From Pseudomonadota bacterium (GTDB lineage Bacteria; Pseudomonadota; Alphaproteobacteria; Rhodospirillales; Magnetospirillaceae), in assembly GCA_023437865.1 (NCBI GenBank), contig JAEZFE010000141.1:1-5404 (forward strand): a stretch of DNA of 5,404 nt. The letters are read 5' to 3'. Position 1 is the first letter of the stretch; every line of letters starts with the position of its first letter. The position numbers and the translations under genes were made by a program. The notes under the pieces are model-generated. The model was not told the origin of the DNA. It made no database searches and saw nothing but the letters and a program-made list of their open reading frames with translations. Positions 1 through 5,404 of this stretch are shown here, one piece after another.

Positions 1-33
1 GGTCCGTTCAAGCCTGAGACCTACCGCTACTAA
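1..33 (+). CDS. C-terminal tail of an unidentified upstream gene (partial)
   Basis: Reading frame 1 gives GPFKPETYRY followed by a TAA stop at 31-33. The gene enters from the left edge, so only ten residues are visible. That is too little to assign a family. The support for this being a real gene end is its context: a strong rho-independent terminator begins 18 bases after the stop. A short inverted repeat (AAGCGC at 32-37, GCGCTT at 41-46) overlaps the stop codon. The terminator suggests the gene is not cotranscribed with rplU. Confidence 0.5.
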   Translation, partial: GPFKPETYRY

Positions 34-50
34 GCGCTCCGCGCTTGGCA

Positions 51-83
51 AAGCCCCCTTCCGGCAACGGAAGGGGGCTTTTT
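51..83 (+). terminator. Strong rho-independent terminator
   Basis: The stem AAGCCCCCTTCC (51-62) pairs perfectly with 69-80 around a six-base loop, GGCAAC, giving 12 base pairs. It is followed by a T run at 79-83 and a second short T run at 86-89. No T run lies on the other side, so it should act on plus-strand transcription only. It ends the partial gene at the left edge. Confidence 0.93.
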
Positions 84-203
84 GCTTTTCTGGCGGTCTG
101 GCGCGTGGCTGGCGCTGGTATCGGCAATTTTATCGAAATCCGCGTGAATCGGGCGCAACCCTCGGCTTCCCTTTCCGCATTGCAGCATGTCTGCGCCCTT
201 CGG

Positions 204-230
204 TTAAGGTTTCGTCAACTTTCGTATAGG
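204..230 (+). promoter_or_regulatory. Possible promoter for the 30-codon ORF
   Basis: A -10-like TATAGG (225-230) lies about 42 bases before the ATG at 273. The best -35 candidate is TTAAGG at 204-209, only 15 bases upstream, which is a poor match and a short spacer. The rest of the stretch between the terminator at 83 and the ORF at 273 holds nothing else I can identify. This is a weak call, made because an isolated ORF between two transcription-stop-like hairpins would need its own promoter. Confidence 0.3.
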
Positions 231-272
231 GGCTTGGGCCGCGGGGCGGCAGTTCGAAGTACGGAGGGGGAA

Positions 273-365
273 ATGACGATGCGGTTCCATCTAATTGCCG
301 AAGCGGCCGTCGCATCCTTGCCGGGAGTGGCTTATCTTCTTCTCGGGGTAATGGTTCTGGTGTAA
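273..365 (+). CDS. Possible 30-residue single-helix membrane peptide
   Basis: ATG at 273 to TAA at 363-365 encodes 30 residues starting MTMRFHLIAEAAVASLPGV. A near-ideal ribosome binding site, GGAGGGGG (263-270), ends 2 bases before the ATG. Its GGAGG core (263-267) sits at normal spacing, and this supports the start. Residues 11-30 are almost entirely hydrophobic and run to the C-terminus, with basic and polar residues only near the N-terminus. That is the layout of a one-helix inner-membrane peptide. Codons such as CTA, ATT, CTT and TAT are less GC-biased than in neighbouring genes. A UUCG-capped hairpin begins 5 bases after the stop. I do not recognise the peptide and assign no function. 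The same frame is open upstream to an ATG at 45, but that start would lie inside the terminator region and has no comparable binding site. The ORF could also be chance. Confidence 0.5.
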   Translation: MTMRFHLIAEAAVASLPGVAYLLLGVMVLV

Positions 366-369
366 GTAC

Positions 370-389
370 CCGCACCCTTCGGGGTGCGG
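370..389 (+). terminator. UUCG-capped hairpin, possible weak terminator or RNA end
   Basis: CCGCACCC (370-377) pairs perfectly with GGGTGCGG (382-389) around the loop TTCG, forming a cUUCGg tetraloop, which is known to be exceptionally stable. No T run follows, so it is not a classic rho-independent terminator. It may protect the 3' end of the preceding small transcript or slow polymerase. It lies 34 bases before the -35 box of the rplU promoter, which fits a boundary between two transcription units. Confidence 0.5.
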
Positions 390-423
390 CTGATGCCGAT
401 GTCGCCGGGTGCGACTCAACTGC

Positions 424-451
424 TTGACTCTCGAATGCGTCCGAGTATAGT
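424..451 (+). promoter_or_regulatory. Sigma-70-type promoter for rplU-rpmA
   Basis: TTGACT (-35, 424-429) and TATAGT (-10, 446-451) are separated by 16 bases, both close to the housekeeping consensus. Transcription would start near 458, giving a leader of about 58 bases before rplU. A GANTC site, GACTC (426-430), overlaps the -35 box, and a second one lies at 413-417. In many alphaproteobacteria GANTC is methylated by CcrM, so promoter strength could depend on methylation state. That last point is inference. Confidence 0.7.
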
Positions 452-461
452 TGCGCCCTCT

Positions 462-498
462 CGCGCCGGGTCTGCCTTGGCGCGTCAGCTAATTTTTT
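462..498 (+). promoter_or_regulatory. Structured rplU leader with hairpin and T6 run
   Basis: Within the predicted leader, CGCGCC (462-467) pairs with GGCGCG (479-484) around an 11-base loop. A run of six T at 493-498 follows 8 bases later. The T run is too far from the stem for an ordinary terminator, but hairpin plus T run just before a ribosomal protein gene suggests possible attenuation or autoregulation. L21 leaders are known in Firmicutes. I do not recognise this one as a named family. Confidence 0.35.
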
Positions 499-515
499 GC
501 TCAGGACGAATCGTG

Positions 516-818
516 ATGTTCGCAGTCATTCAGACCGGCGGTAAGCAGTACAAGGTGGCCAAGGACGACGTGATCCGCGTCGAGAAGCTGGCCGGCGAAT
601 CGGGTGCCGAGGTCGTCCTCGACCAGGTGCTGATGGTTGGCGACAAGATCGGTGCTCCGCTCGTGTCCGGCGCGAAGGTGACCGCTCAGGTCGTCGCTCA
701 GGCCCGCGGCGAGAAGCTGATCATCTTCAAGAAGCGCCGCCGCCAGAATTCGCGCCGCAAGAACGGCCACCGCCAGGACATCACCATCCTGCGCATCACC
801 GACATCACCGCCGGCTGA
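516..818 (+). CDS. rplU: 50S ribosomal protein L21
   Basis: This gene encodes bL21 (100 residues), a protein of the large ribosomal subunit that binds 23S rRNA. The N-terminus [14 protein letters not shown] is the family signature. The basic C-terminal stretch [16 protein letters not shown], followed by the ITDITAG end, is the rRNA-binding part. The length matches the usual 100-105 residues. The frame is open upstream to an ATG at 384, but homology starts exactly at 516. AGGA at 503-506 gives a modest ribosome binding site nine bases before that ATG. rpmA follows after 28 bases, the standard rplU-rpmA pair, probably transcribed from the promoter at 424-451 and ended at the terminator at 1147-1188. 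Confidence 0.98.
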   Translation: MFAVIQTGGKQYKVAKDDVIRVEKLAGESGAEVVLDQVLMVGDKIGAPLVSGAKVTAQVVAQARGEKLIIFKKRRRQNSRRKNGHRQDITILRITDITAG

Positions 819-846
819 GCCGCGGTTCAGGTAAGGAGTAAGAACC

Positions 847-1113
847 ATGGCTCATAAAAAGGCTGGTGGCTCGTCCCGTAACGGTCGCGACTCTGCGGGT
901 CAGCGCCTGGGCGTCAAGAAGTTCGGCGGCGAAGTTGTCATCCCCGGCAACATCATCGTCCGTCAGCGCGGCACCAAGTTCTATCCCGGCGTGAACGTCG
1001 GCATGGGCAAGGATCACACCCTGTTCGCCACCGCGGCGGGCCAGGTGTCGTTCCGCCACCGCGGCGAGCGTACCTTCATCGACATCGCCCCGCTGCCGGA
1101 GGCCGCCGAGTAA
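847..1113 (+). CDS. rpmA: 50S ribosomal protein L27
   Basis: This gene encodes bL27 (88 residues), a large-subunit protein whose N-terminal tail reaches the peptidyl-transferase centre. The protein begins [20 protein letters not shown], the normal mature-type N-terminus. It therefore lacks the cleaved N-terminal extension seen in Firmicutes. Further family motifs are the GVKKFGGE segment, [10 protein letters not shown] and the [11 protein letters not shown] stretch. A strong ribosome binding site, TAAGGAG (832-838), precedes the ATG by eight bases. The gene lies 28 bases after rplU. It is followed by a strong terminator, so obgE is probably not transcribed mainly from the rplU promoter, although the three genes form one operon in many bacteria. 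Confidence 0.98.
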   Translation: MAHKKAGGSSRNGRDSAGQRLGVKKFGGEVVIPGNIIVRQRGTKFYPGVNVGMGKDHTLFATAAGQVSFRHRGERTFIDIAPLPEAAE

Positions 1114-1146
1114 TTCGGCCGTTCCTCAAGCGGTAAGACATGTCCG

Positions 1147-1188
1147 AAAAGGGGAACGGTTTAGGCCGTTCCCCTTTTTGTTTTTTTT
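1147..1188 (+). terminator. Strong rho-independent terminator after rpmA
   Basis: AAAAGGGGAACGG (1147-1159) pairs perfectly with CCGTTCCCCTTTT (1166-1178) around the loop TTTAGG, giving a 13-base-pair stem. It is followed by T runs at 1175-1179 and 1181-1188 with a single interrupting G. The A run on the 5' side also makes it partly symmetrical. It closes the rplU-rpmA unit 33 bases after the rpmA stop. Confidence 0.95.
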
Positions 1189-1197
1189 CAAAACCGT

Positions 1198-1345
1198 GGT
1201 GCCCCGGGCACCCGGAGCGAGCGTAAGCGAGGGACTGGCGCCCCGCCGGCTTTGCCGGCATCAATCATTTGATGCGTGCTATGCACGCGGAGCGCCCGCG
1301 AGCTTATGCGAGCGTGAGGCAAGCGAGCGGAGCGAGCGCCCGCCG
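1198..1345. repeat. Intergenic element of tandem hairpins flanked by GCGAGCG repeats
   Basis: GGTGCC/GGCACC (1198-1203, 1207-1212) forms a first hairpin. Three hairpins then abut without a gap: GCCGGC-TTT-GCCGGC (1245-1259), ATCAA-TCAT-TTGAT (1260-1273) and GCGTGC-TAT-GCACGC (1274-1288). They are flanked by copies of GCGAGCG at 1217-1223, 1308-1314, 1323-1329 and 1332-1338, with near copies at 1227-1232 and 1298-1303. The 11-mer CGGAGCGAGCG occurs twice, at 1213-1223 and 1328-1338. An open frame crosses the region in phase with obgE but shows no protein-like conservation. The arrangement resembles dispersed extragenic palindromic elements. Whether it recurs in the genome cannot be seen here. 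It lies between the rpmA terminator and obgE, so it may also be the obgE leader. Confidence 0.55.
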
Positions 1346-1366
1346 CCTGAGGGCAAAGCAAACACC

Positions 1367-2578
1367 ATGAAGTTCCTCGATCAGGCCAAGATTTTCATCA
1401 AGAGCGGCGACGGCGGTGCCGGCGCGTGCTCGTTCCGTCGCGAGAAGCATATGGAGTATGGCGGTCCCGACGGCGGTGACGGCGGGCGCGGCGGCGACGT
1501 GATCATCGAGTGCGTCGACAACCTCAACACCCTGATCGACTACCGTTACCAGCAGCATTTCAAGGCCGGCAAGGGCATGCACGGCATGGGCAAGCAGCGC
1601 ACCGGCGGCACCGGTGAGCATGTGGTGCTCAAGGTCCCGGTCGGCACCCAGATCCTCGACGAGGACAAGGAAACCGTTCTCGCCGACATGACCGAGGCCG
1701 GCCAGCGCATCGTGCTGCTGCGCGGCGGCGATGGCGGTTTCGGCAACCTGCACTACAAGACCAGCACCAACCAGGCGCCGCGCCGCAACGATCCCGGCTG
1801 GCCCGGCCAGGAAATGTGGGTGTGGCTCAAGCTCAAGCTGATCGCGGATGCCGGGCTGGTGGGCCTGCCCAATGCCGGCAAGTCGACCTTCCTGGCTGCG
1901 GTCACCCGCGCCCGCCCCAAGATCGCCGACTATCCCTTCACCACGCTGCACCCTAACCTGGGCGTGGTCTATCTGGGCGGCGAGGAATTCATCCTGGCCG
2001 ACATTCCCGGCCTGATCGAGGGCGCCCACGAGGGTGCCGGCATCGGCGACCGCTTCCTCGGCCATATCGAGCGTACCCGTGTGCTGCTCCATCTGATCGA
2101 CGGCACGCAGGATGACGTGGCCGAGGCCTACCGCGTGGTGCGCGGCGAACTGGCGGCCTATGGCGGTGGCCTCGACGAGAAGCCCGAGATCGTCGCGCTC
2201 AACAAGTGCGACTCGCTGCTGGCCGAGGACATCAAGGACAAGATCGAGGCGTTGGAAGAGGCTTGCGGCCAGAAGGTGTTCCCGCTCTCGGGCGTGGCCG
2301 GCATCGGCCTCAAGGAAATCCTCGGCGCGCTGCTGGGCCACATCAAGGACGCCCGCGAACAGGATCCCGGCGTGGTGGCCGCGTCCTCGGCCCTCGGCGT
2401 GAGCAAGAAGGGCAACGAGGGCTTCTATCGCCGCATGAAGGACCTTGAGGACGAGGGCGACGATGACGGCCGCTACGGTCCCAACGGCGAGTGGATTTGG
2501 AACGACGCGCCCGAGGATGACGAAGACTACGACGATGACGATGAGGGGGAGGACGATGACGGCGAGCCCGATCGCTGA
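1367..2578 (+). CDS. obgE: Obg family GTPase (ObgE/CgtA)
   Basis: Obg is a cytoplasmic GTPase that binds the 50S subunit. It acts in large-subunit assembly and in stress and cell-cycle control. The protein has 403 residues. An N-terminal glycine-rich Obg fold covers about 1-158, starting [17 protein letters not shown], with a Gly-rich loop near 32-45. The G domain follows, with G1 GLPNAGKS (166-173), switch region [10 protein letters not shown]3 DIPG (212-215), G4 NKCD (279-282) and a G5-like SGVAG (308-312). The C-terminus is extremely acidic: 25 of the last 45 residues are Asp or Glu. The frame stays open upstream, but homology begins at the ATG at 1367. Its ribosome binding site is weak (GAGGG at 1349-1353, 13 bases away). 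No convincing promoter is visible. The 3' end overlaps proB by 23 bases. Confidence 0.97.
   Translation: MKFLDQAKIFIKSGDGGAGACSFRREKHMEYGGPDGGDGGRGGDVIIECVDNLNTLIDYRYQQHFKAGKGMHGMGKQRTGGTGEHVVLKVPVGTQILDEDKETVLADMTEAGQRIVLLRGGDGGFGNLHYKTSTNQAPRRNDPGWPGQEMWVWLKLKLIADAGLVGLPNAGKSTFLAAVTRARPKIADYPFTTLHPNLGVVYLGGEEFILADIPGLIEGAHEGAGIGDRFLGHIERTRVLLHLIDGTQDDVAEAYRVVRGELAAYGGGLDEKPEIVALNKCDSLLAEDIKDKIEALEEACGQKVFPLSGVAGIGLKEILGALLGHIKDAREQDPGVVAASSALGVSKKGNEGFYRRMKDLEDEGDDDGRYGPNGEWIWNDAPEDDEDYDDDDEGEDDDGEPDR
2543..2552 (+). promoter_or_regulatory. Ribosome binding site of proB inside obgE
   Basis: The purine run GAGGGGGAGG lies 3 bases before the proB ATG at 2556. Its first copies of the GAGG core give normal spacing. 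The run is made from Glu, Gly and Glu codons of the acidic ObgE tail. It selects 2556 among several in-frame ATGs upstream in the proB frame. Confidence 0.75.
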
Positions 2579-3674
2579 GGCCAAACGCCTCATCGTCAAG
2601 GTCGGTTCCAGCCTGCTGGTGGACGAGGCTACGGGCCACATCCGCCGCGCCTGGCTGGATTCGCTGTGCGAGGACGTGGCCCGCTGCCGCGCCCGTGGCC
2701 AGGAGGTCATCCTGGTCTCGTCGGGCGCCGTCGGCGTGGGCCGCCGCCACCTCGGCCTCACTCCTCCGCTGAAGTTGGAGGAGAAGCAGGCCGCCGCCGC
2801 CTGCGGCCAGATCCGCCTCGCCCACGCCTATCAGGAAGCGTTGGCGCGGCACGGCATCACCGTGGCGCAGGTGCTGCTGACCCTGTTCGATTCCGAGGAC
2901 CGCCGCCGTTATCTCAACGCGCGGGAGACGCTCGACACCCTGTTGCGCCTGGGGGCCGTGCCGGTCATCAACGAGAACGACACGGTCGCCACCACCGAAA
3001 TCCGCTTCGGCGACAATGACCGTCTGGCCGCCCGGGTGGCGCAGATGATCTCCGCCGACGCCCTGGTGCTGTTCTCCGACATCGACGGCCTCTACACCGC
3101 CGACCCGCGCAAGGATCCGGCGGCCACCTATCTGCCGGTGGTCAACGAAATCACCCCGGCGATCGAGGCCATGGCCGGCGACCCCGGGACCGGCTATGGC
3201 TCGGGCGGCATGGTGACCAAGCTGGTGGCTGCCCGCATCTGCCTGTCCGCCGGCTGCCGCATGGCCATCTGCAAGGGCGAGCCGCTGCACCCGCTGACCG
3301 CGCTGGAGAATGGCGCGCGCGCCACCTGGTTCCAGCCCCAGGCCGAGCCGCGGACCGCCCGCAAGCAATGGATCTACGGCTCCATGAAGCCCGTTGGCGC
3401 CGTCACCGTGGATGCCGGCGCCGCTCGTGCGCTCGCCAAGGGCGGTTCGCTGCTGCCCGCTGGGGTGACCTCGGTGGACGGCGGGTTCGAGCGGGGCGAT
3501 TGCGTGCTGGTGACCAACGGCGACGGCCGGGTGGTGGGGCGCGGCCTGATTGCCTATTCCGCCGAGGATGCCCGCCGGATCATCGGCCGCAAATCCACCG
3601 ATATAGAGGCCGTTCTGGGCTTTCGGGGCCGCGACGAACTGATCCATCGCGACGATTTGGTGATGGAAGGCTGA
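2556..3674 (+). CDS. proB: Glutamate 5-kinase
   Basis: ProB phosphorylates L-glutamate with ATP to gamma-glutamyl phosphate, the first and usually proline-inhibited step of proline synthesis. The 372-residue length is typical of the two-domain form. The amino acid kinase domain carries KVGSSLL (15-21), VSSGAVGVG (54-62), NENDTVAT (139-146), FGDND (151-155), [10 protein letters not shown] (172-181) and GSGGMVTK (215-222). A C-terminal PUA domain runs from about residue 277 to 355. The start at 2556 is chosen because the conserved N-terminus begins just after it and a strong binding site precedes it. The frame is open to 2445, but that stretch is only the shadow of the obgE tail. The 23-base overlap with obgE implies translational coupling. 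The gene ends 7 bases from the stop of a convergent lipoprotein gene, and proA is not directly adjacent. Confidence 0.97.
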   Translation: MTASPIAEAKRLIVKVGSSLLVDEATGHIRRAWLDSLCEDVARCRARGQEVILVSSGAVGVGRRHLGLTPPLKLEEKQAAAACGQIRLAHAYQEALARHGITVAQVLLTLFDSEDRRRYLNARETLDTLLRLGAVPVINENDTVATTEIRFGDNDRLAARVAQMISADALVLFSDIDGLYTADPRKDPAATYLPVVNEITPAIEAMAGDPGTGYGSGGMVTKLVAARICLSAGCRMAICKGEPLHPLTALENGARATWFQPQAEPRTARKQWIYGSMKPVGAVTVDAGAARALAKGGSLLPAGVTSVDGGFERGDCVLVTNGDGRVVGRGLIAYSAEDARRIIGRKSTDIEAVLGFRGRDELIHRDDLVMEG

Positions 3675-3686
3675 TCTCCGGTCAGC
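3670..3686. terminator. Small inverted repeat joining two convergent stop codons
   Basis: GCTGA (3670-3674) and TCAGC (3682-3686) are complementary, extended by a T-G wobble and a C-G pair around the loop TCC. Each arm contains the TGA stop of one gene: proB on plus and the lipoprotein gene on minus. TTTT at 3693-3696 follows on the plus side. It could act as a weak shared terminator, but the stem is short and the match may simply come from both genes ending in GC-TGA. Confidence 0.25.
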
Positions 3687-3855
3687 AACTCGTTTTGCCG
3701 GGCGGGCAGGTGCGCACGTCGCCTTCGGGCGGCACCACCGTGACTTGACCCGAATTGGACGGATTGACCACGACGGTGCGTTTCTCGTCGCAGCCGCCGC
3801 AGGCGGACAGGCTGAGCAGGCCGGCGAGGGCGGTGACAAGGAGTGATACGCGCAT
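3682..3855 (-). CDS. Small cysteine-containing lipoprotein of unknown function
   Basis: The minus strand encodes 57 residues. A signal peptide, MRVSLLVTALAGLLSLSAC, ends in a textbook lipobox L-S-A-C with the lipidated cysteine at position 19. The predicted mature protein is only 39 residues: an acidic/basic CGGCDEKR start, a Val/Pro-rich middle (TVVVNP, VTVVPPEG) and a CPPGKTSC end. Mature cysteines are at 19, 22, 50 and 57, so one or two disulfides are possible. Position 20 is Gly, not Asp, so outer-membrane sorting is likely if the protein follows the usual Lol +2 rule. A good ribosome binding site, GGGAGA, on the minus strand (plus 3862-3867) lies six bases before the ATG. Codon use matches its neighbours. 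Short lipoproteins of this style are frequent in alphaproteobacteria, but I cannot name a family. It is divergent from proA and convergent with proB. Confidence 0.8.
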   Translation of the reverse strand: MRVSLLVTALAGLLSLSACGGCDEKRTVVVNPSNSGQVTVVPPEGDVRTCPPGKTSC

Positions 3856-4011
3856 GGGGCGTCTCCCGACTGGCGTGATGCCCTCCCAACACCGGAGGGC
3901 TCAGGCGGGTCCCGGGGCGCTGCGGGGTAATTCGTTTGATTGACACCTGCCGCGCGGTGGAAACGCCGGGCATGTTTCATTAACTTTTAGGCTCCCATTC
4001 AGGAACCGATC
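3856..4011. promoter_or_regulatory. Divergent regulatory region between the lipoprotein gene and proA
   Basis: This 156-base region must hold the lipoprotein promoter (minus strand) and probably the proA promoter. A perfect 7-base-pair hairpin, GCCCTCC (3880-3886) with GGAGGGC (3894-3900), lies in the likely lipoprotein leader, just upstream of its ribosome binding site. On plus, a perfect TTGACA (3940-3945) could be a -35 box, but the bases 16-18 further on are not a -10 match, so no promoter is firmly assigned. An AT-richer stretch (3973-3989) precedes the proA ribosome binding site AGGA at 4001-4004. Confidence 0.35.
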
Positions 4012-5274
4012 ATGACCACCGACATCCAGACCCTGATGACCGATTTGGGCCACAAGGCCCGTGCCGCCGGCCGTGTGCTGGCGCAGGCGCCGGGCGCGGC
4101 CAAGGACAAGGCGCTGCGCGCCGCCGCCGCCGCCATCCGCGCCGCCGCGCCGGCCATCAAGGATGCCAATGCCAAGGACATGGCGGCGGGCGAGGCCAAG
4201 GGCCTGACCAAGGCCATGCTCGACCGCCTGATGCTCGACGACAAGCGCATCGAGGCCATGGCCAAGGGTCTGGAGGATATTGCCGGCCTGGCCGATCCCG
4301 TAGGCCGCGTGCTCGCCGAATGGGACCGGCCCAACGGCCTGCGCATCCAGCGCGTCTCGGTGCCGCTGGGCGTCATCGGCATCATCTATGAGAGCCGGCC
4401 CAACGTGACCGCTGATGCCGCCGCGCTCTGCCTGAAATCGGGCAACGCCGCCATCCTGCGCGGTGGTTCGGAAAGCTTCCACTCGTCCTCGGCTATCATG
4501 GCCGCCATCCACACGGGCATTGCCGAGGCTGGCCTGCCGCGAGATGCGGTGCAGATGATCCCCACCACCGACCGCGCCGCCGTCGGTGTGATGCTCAAGA
4601 TGGTGGGCCTGATCGACGTCATCGTGCCGCGCGGCGGCAAGAGCCTGGTTGCTCGCGTCACCGAGGAAAGCCGCATTCCTCTGTTCCAGCATTTGGAAGG
4701 CATCTGCCACACCTATGTGGATGGCGCCGCCGATGCGGAGATGGCGCGCAAGGTGGTGCTGAATGCCAAGATGCGGCGCACCGGCGTGTGCGGGTCCACC
4801 GAGACTCTGCTGGTCGACAGGAGGGCCCAGGCCTTGCTGCCGTCGCTGGTCAAGGATCTGCTCGATGCTGGCTGTGAGGTGCGCGGCGACGCCGAGACCC
4901 AGGCGGCGGATCAGCGCGTCAAGCCGGCCACCGAGGCGGATTGGCGCACCGAATACCTGGACTCCATCATCTCGGTGAAGGTGGTGGACGGCGTGGTCGC
5001 GGCGGTGGAGCACATCAACACCTACGGCTCCCAGCACACCGAGGCCATCATCACCGAGGACGCCGCCGCCGCCGAGGCATTCCTCAACGGCTGCGACTCG
5101 GCCATCGTGTGCTGGAACGCCTCGACGCTGTTCGCCGATGGCGGCGAGTTCGGCATGGGCGCCGAGATCGGCATTTCCACGGGCCGCATGCACGCGCGCG
5201 GCCCGGTCGGCGTCGAGCAATTGTGCACGTTCAAGTACAAGGTGCTGGGCTCGGGCCAGACCCGTCCGGGCTGA
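4012..5274 (+). CDS. proA: Glutamate-5-semialdehyde dehydrogenase (gamma-glutamyl phosphate reductase)
   Basis: ProA reduces gamma-glutamyl phosphate with NADPH to glutamate-5-semialdehyde, the second step of proline synthesis, in the cytoplasm. The product cyclises spontaneously and is then reduced by ProC. The 420-residue length is normal for this member of the aldehyde dehydrogenase superfamily. Visible motifs are PLGVIG (118-123) with IYESRPNVT (125-133), the cofactor-domain segment [15 protein letters not shown] (141-155), VPRGGK (205-210) and GICH (230-233). The catalytic cysteine lies in [11 protein letters not shown] (Cys260). The end [16 protein letters not shown] is typical. The N-terminal 60 residues are rich in Ala and Lys. 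The start at 4012 has AGGA (4001-4004) seven bases upstream. nadD begins at or just after its stop, suggesting a proA-nadD unit separate from proB. Confidence 0.97.
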   Translation: MTTDIQTLMTDLGHKARAAGRVLAQAPGAAKDKALRAAAAAIRAAAPAIKDANAKDMAAGEAKGLTKAMLDRLMLDDKRIEAMAKGLEDIAGLADPVGRVLAEWDRPNGLRIQRVSVPLGVIGIIYESRPNVTADAAALCLKSGNAAILRGGSESFHSSSAIMAAIHTGIAEAGLPRDAVQMIPTTDRAAVGVMLKMVGLIDVIVPRGGKSLVARVTEESRIPLFQHLEGICHTYVDGAADAEMARKVVLNAKMRRTGVCGSTETLLVDRRAQALLPSLVKDLLDAGCEVRGDAETQAADQRVKPATEADWRTEYLDSIISVKVVDGVVAAVEHINTYGSQHTEAIITEDAAAAEAFLNGCDSAIVCWNASTLFADGGEFGMGAEIGISTGRMHARGPVGVEQLCTFKYKVLGSGQTRPG

Positions 5275-5278
5275 TGTC

Positions 5279-5285
5279 GGGAGGG
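5279..5285 (+). promoter_or_regulatory. Ribosome binding site favouring the second nadD start
   Basis: GGGAGGG lies nine bases before the ATG at 5295. The alternative in-frame ATG at 5274, which overlaps the proA stop as TGATG, has no comparable binding site upstream. The site therefore favours 5295, although a coupled start at 5274 remains possible. Confidence 0.55.
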
Positions 5286-5294
5286 CGTGGGGAC

Positions 5295-5404
5295 ATGGGC
5301 ACATTCTCCCCCAATCCCCACGGCGACCGCCGCCGTGTCCGCATCGGATTGCTGGGCGGGTCGTTCAATCCGGCGCATGAGGGCCACCGGCACGTGGCCG
5401 AAAT
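5295..5404 (+). CDS. nadD: Nicotinate-nucleotide adenylyltransferase (5' part)
   Basis: NadD joins nicotinate mononucleotide and ATP to give deamido-NAD in NAD synthesis. Only the first 36 codons are in the window. The protein shows IGLLGGSFNPAHEGHRHVAE. This is the start of a Rossmann-like nucleotidyltransferase fold, with the GG-S-F-x-P loop and the H-x-G-H ATP-binding motif (His28, Gly30, His31 from the 5295 start). The variant GGSFNPAHEGH is characteristic of alphaproteobacterial NadD rather than of phosphopantetheine adenylyltransferase (CoaD). The start is chosen from its binding site at 5279-5285. A start at 5274 would add seven residues (MSGGRGD). It lies directly after proA, and in related genomes rsfS and rlmH often follow. 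The gene is cut by the window edge. Confidence 0.92.
   Translation, partial: MGTFSPNPHGDRRRVRIGLLGGSFNPAHEGHRHVAE

Noticed and set aside
1252..1285. Possible obgE promoter (TTGCCG with TATGCA)
   Set aside because: The two boxes are 22 bases apart, the -10 match is poor, and both fall in hairpin arms. No acceptable promoter could be assigned.
1178..1366. Upstream extension of the obgE frame
   Set aside because: The added 63 codons start inside the terminator T run and cross the hairpin and repeat element. Obg proteins begin at [10 protein letters not shown].
1304..2761. 485-codon open frame on the minus strand across obgE
   Set aside because: It is the antisense shadow of obgE in GC-rich DNA. 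It is rich in Ala, Gly, His and Val, has no recognisable domain, and the plus-strand protein is a clear Obg GTPase.
3720..3731. CGCC-TTCG-GGCG mini hairpin inside the lipoprotein gene
   Set aside because: It has only four base pairs and lies in coding sequence. Such matches are common in GC-rich DNA.
3940..3968. TTGACA as the -35 box of a proA promoter
   Set aside because: The -35 match is perfect, but the bases at normal -10 spacing are AAACGC-like and GC-rich, so it was not listed as a promoter of its own.
2343..3980. 545-codon open frame on the minus strand across proB and the following intergenic region
   Set aside because: It is low-complexity shadow translation of proB. The real minus-strand gene here is the short lipoprotein in a different frame, which has a lipobox and ribosome binding site.
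3901..5304. 467-codon open frame on the minus strand opposite proA
   Set aside because: It is the shadow of proA, biased toward Ala, Gly, His and Gln, without motifs. proA on the plus strand carries all family motifs.

Overview
The window is GC-rich chromosomal DNA carrying housekeeping genes of an alphaproteobacterium. Rhodospirillales, and Magnetospirillum or a close relative, is my best guess. That guess rests on the rplU-rpmA / obgE-proB / proA-nadD order, the protein sequences, the codon usage and the GANTC sites. It is recognition from memory, not a database result. I see no phage, insertion sequence, CRISPR array or defence system.

Layout. Positions 1-33 hold the last ten codons of an unidentified gene, closed by a very strong rho-independent terminator (51-83). 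Positions 84-515 contain a possible tiny gene for a 30-residue one-helix membrane peptide (273-365), a UUCG-capped hairpin (370-389), a good sigma-70-type promoter (424-451) and a structured leader running into rplU. Then come rplU (516-818) and rpmA (847-1113), the ribosomal proteins L21 and L27, closed by a second strong terminator (1147-1188). Positions 1198-1345 form a compact hairpin and short-repeat element that codes for nothing I recognise. After it come obgE (1367-2578), a ribosome- and stress-linked GTPase with a very acidic tail, and proB (2556-3674), glutamate 5-kinase, which overlaps obgE by 23 bases. On the opposite strand, ending only 7 bases from the proB stop, is a 57-codon lipoprotein gene (3682-3855). 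After a 156-base divergent intergenic region come proA (4012-5274), glutamate-5-semialdehyde dehydrogenase, and the first 36 codons of nadD (from about 5295), which runs off the end.

Function. L21, L27 and ObgE belong to large-subunit structure and assembly. ProB and ProA are the first two enzymes of proline synthesis from glutamate. NadD makes the deamido-NAD precursor of NAD. The main oddity is that proB and proA, often one operon, are separated here by a gene on the opposite strand, so proA probably has its own promoter or depends on read-through.

The best candidates for something undescribed are modest: the 30-residue membrane peptide, the small cysteine-containing lipoprotein, the tandem-hairpin element before obgE and the structured rplU leader. 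Nothing here amounts to a clear new system.
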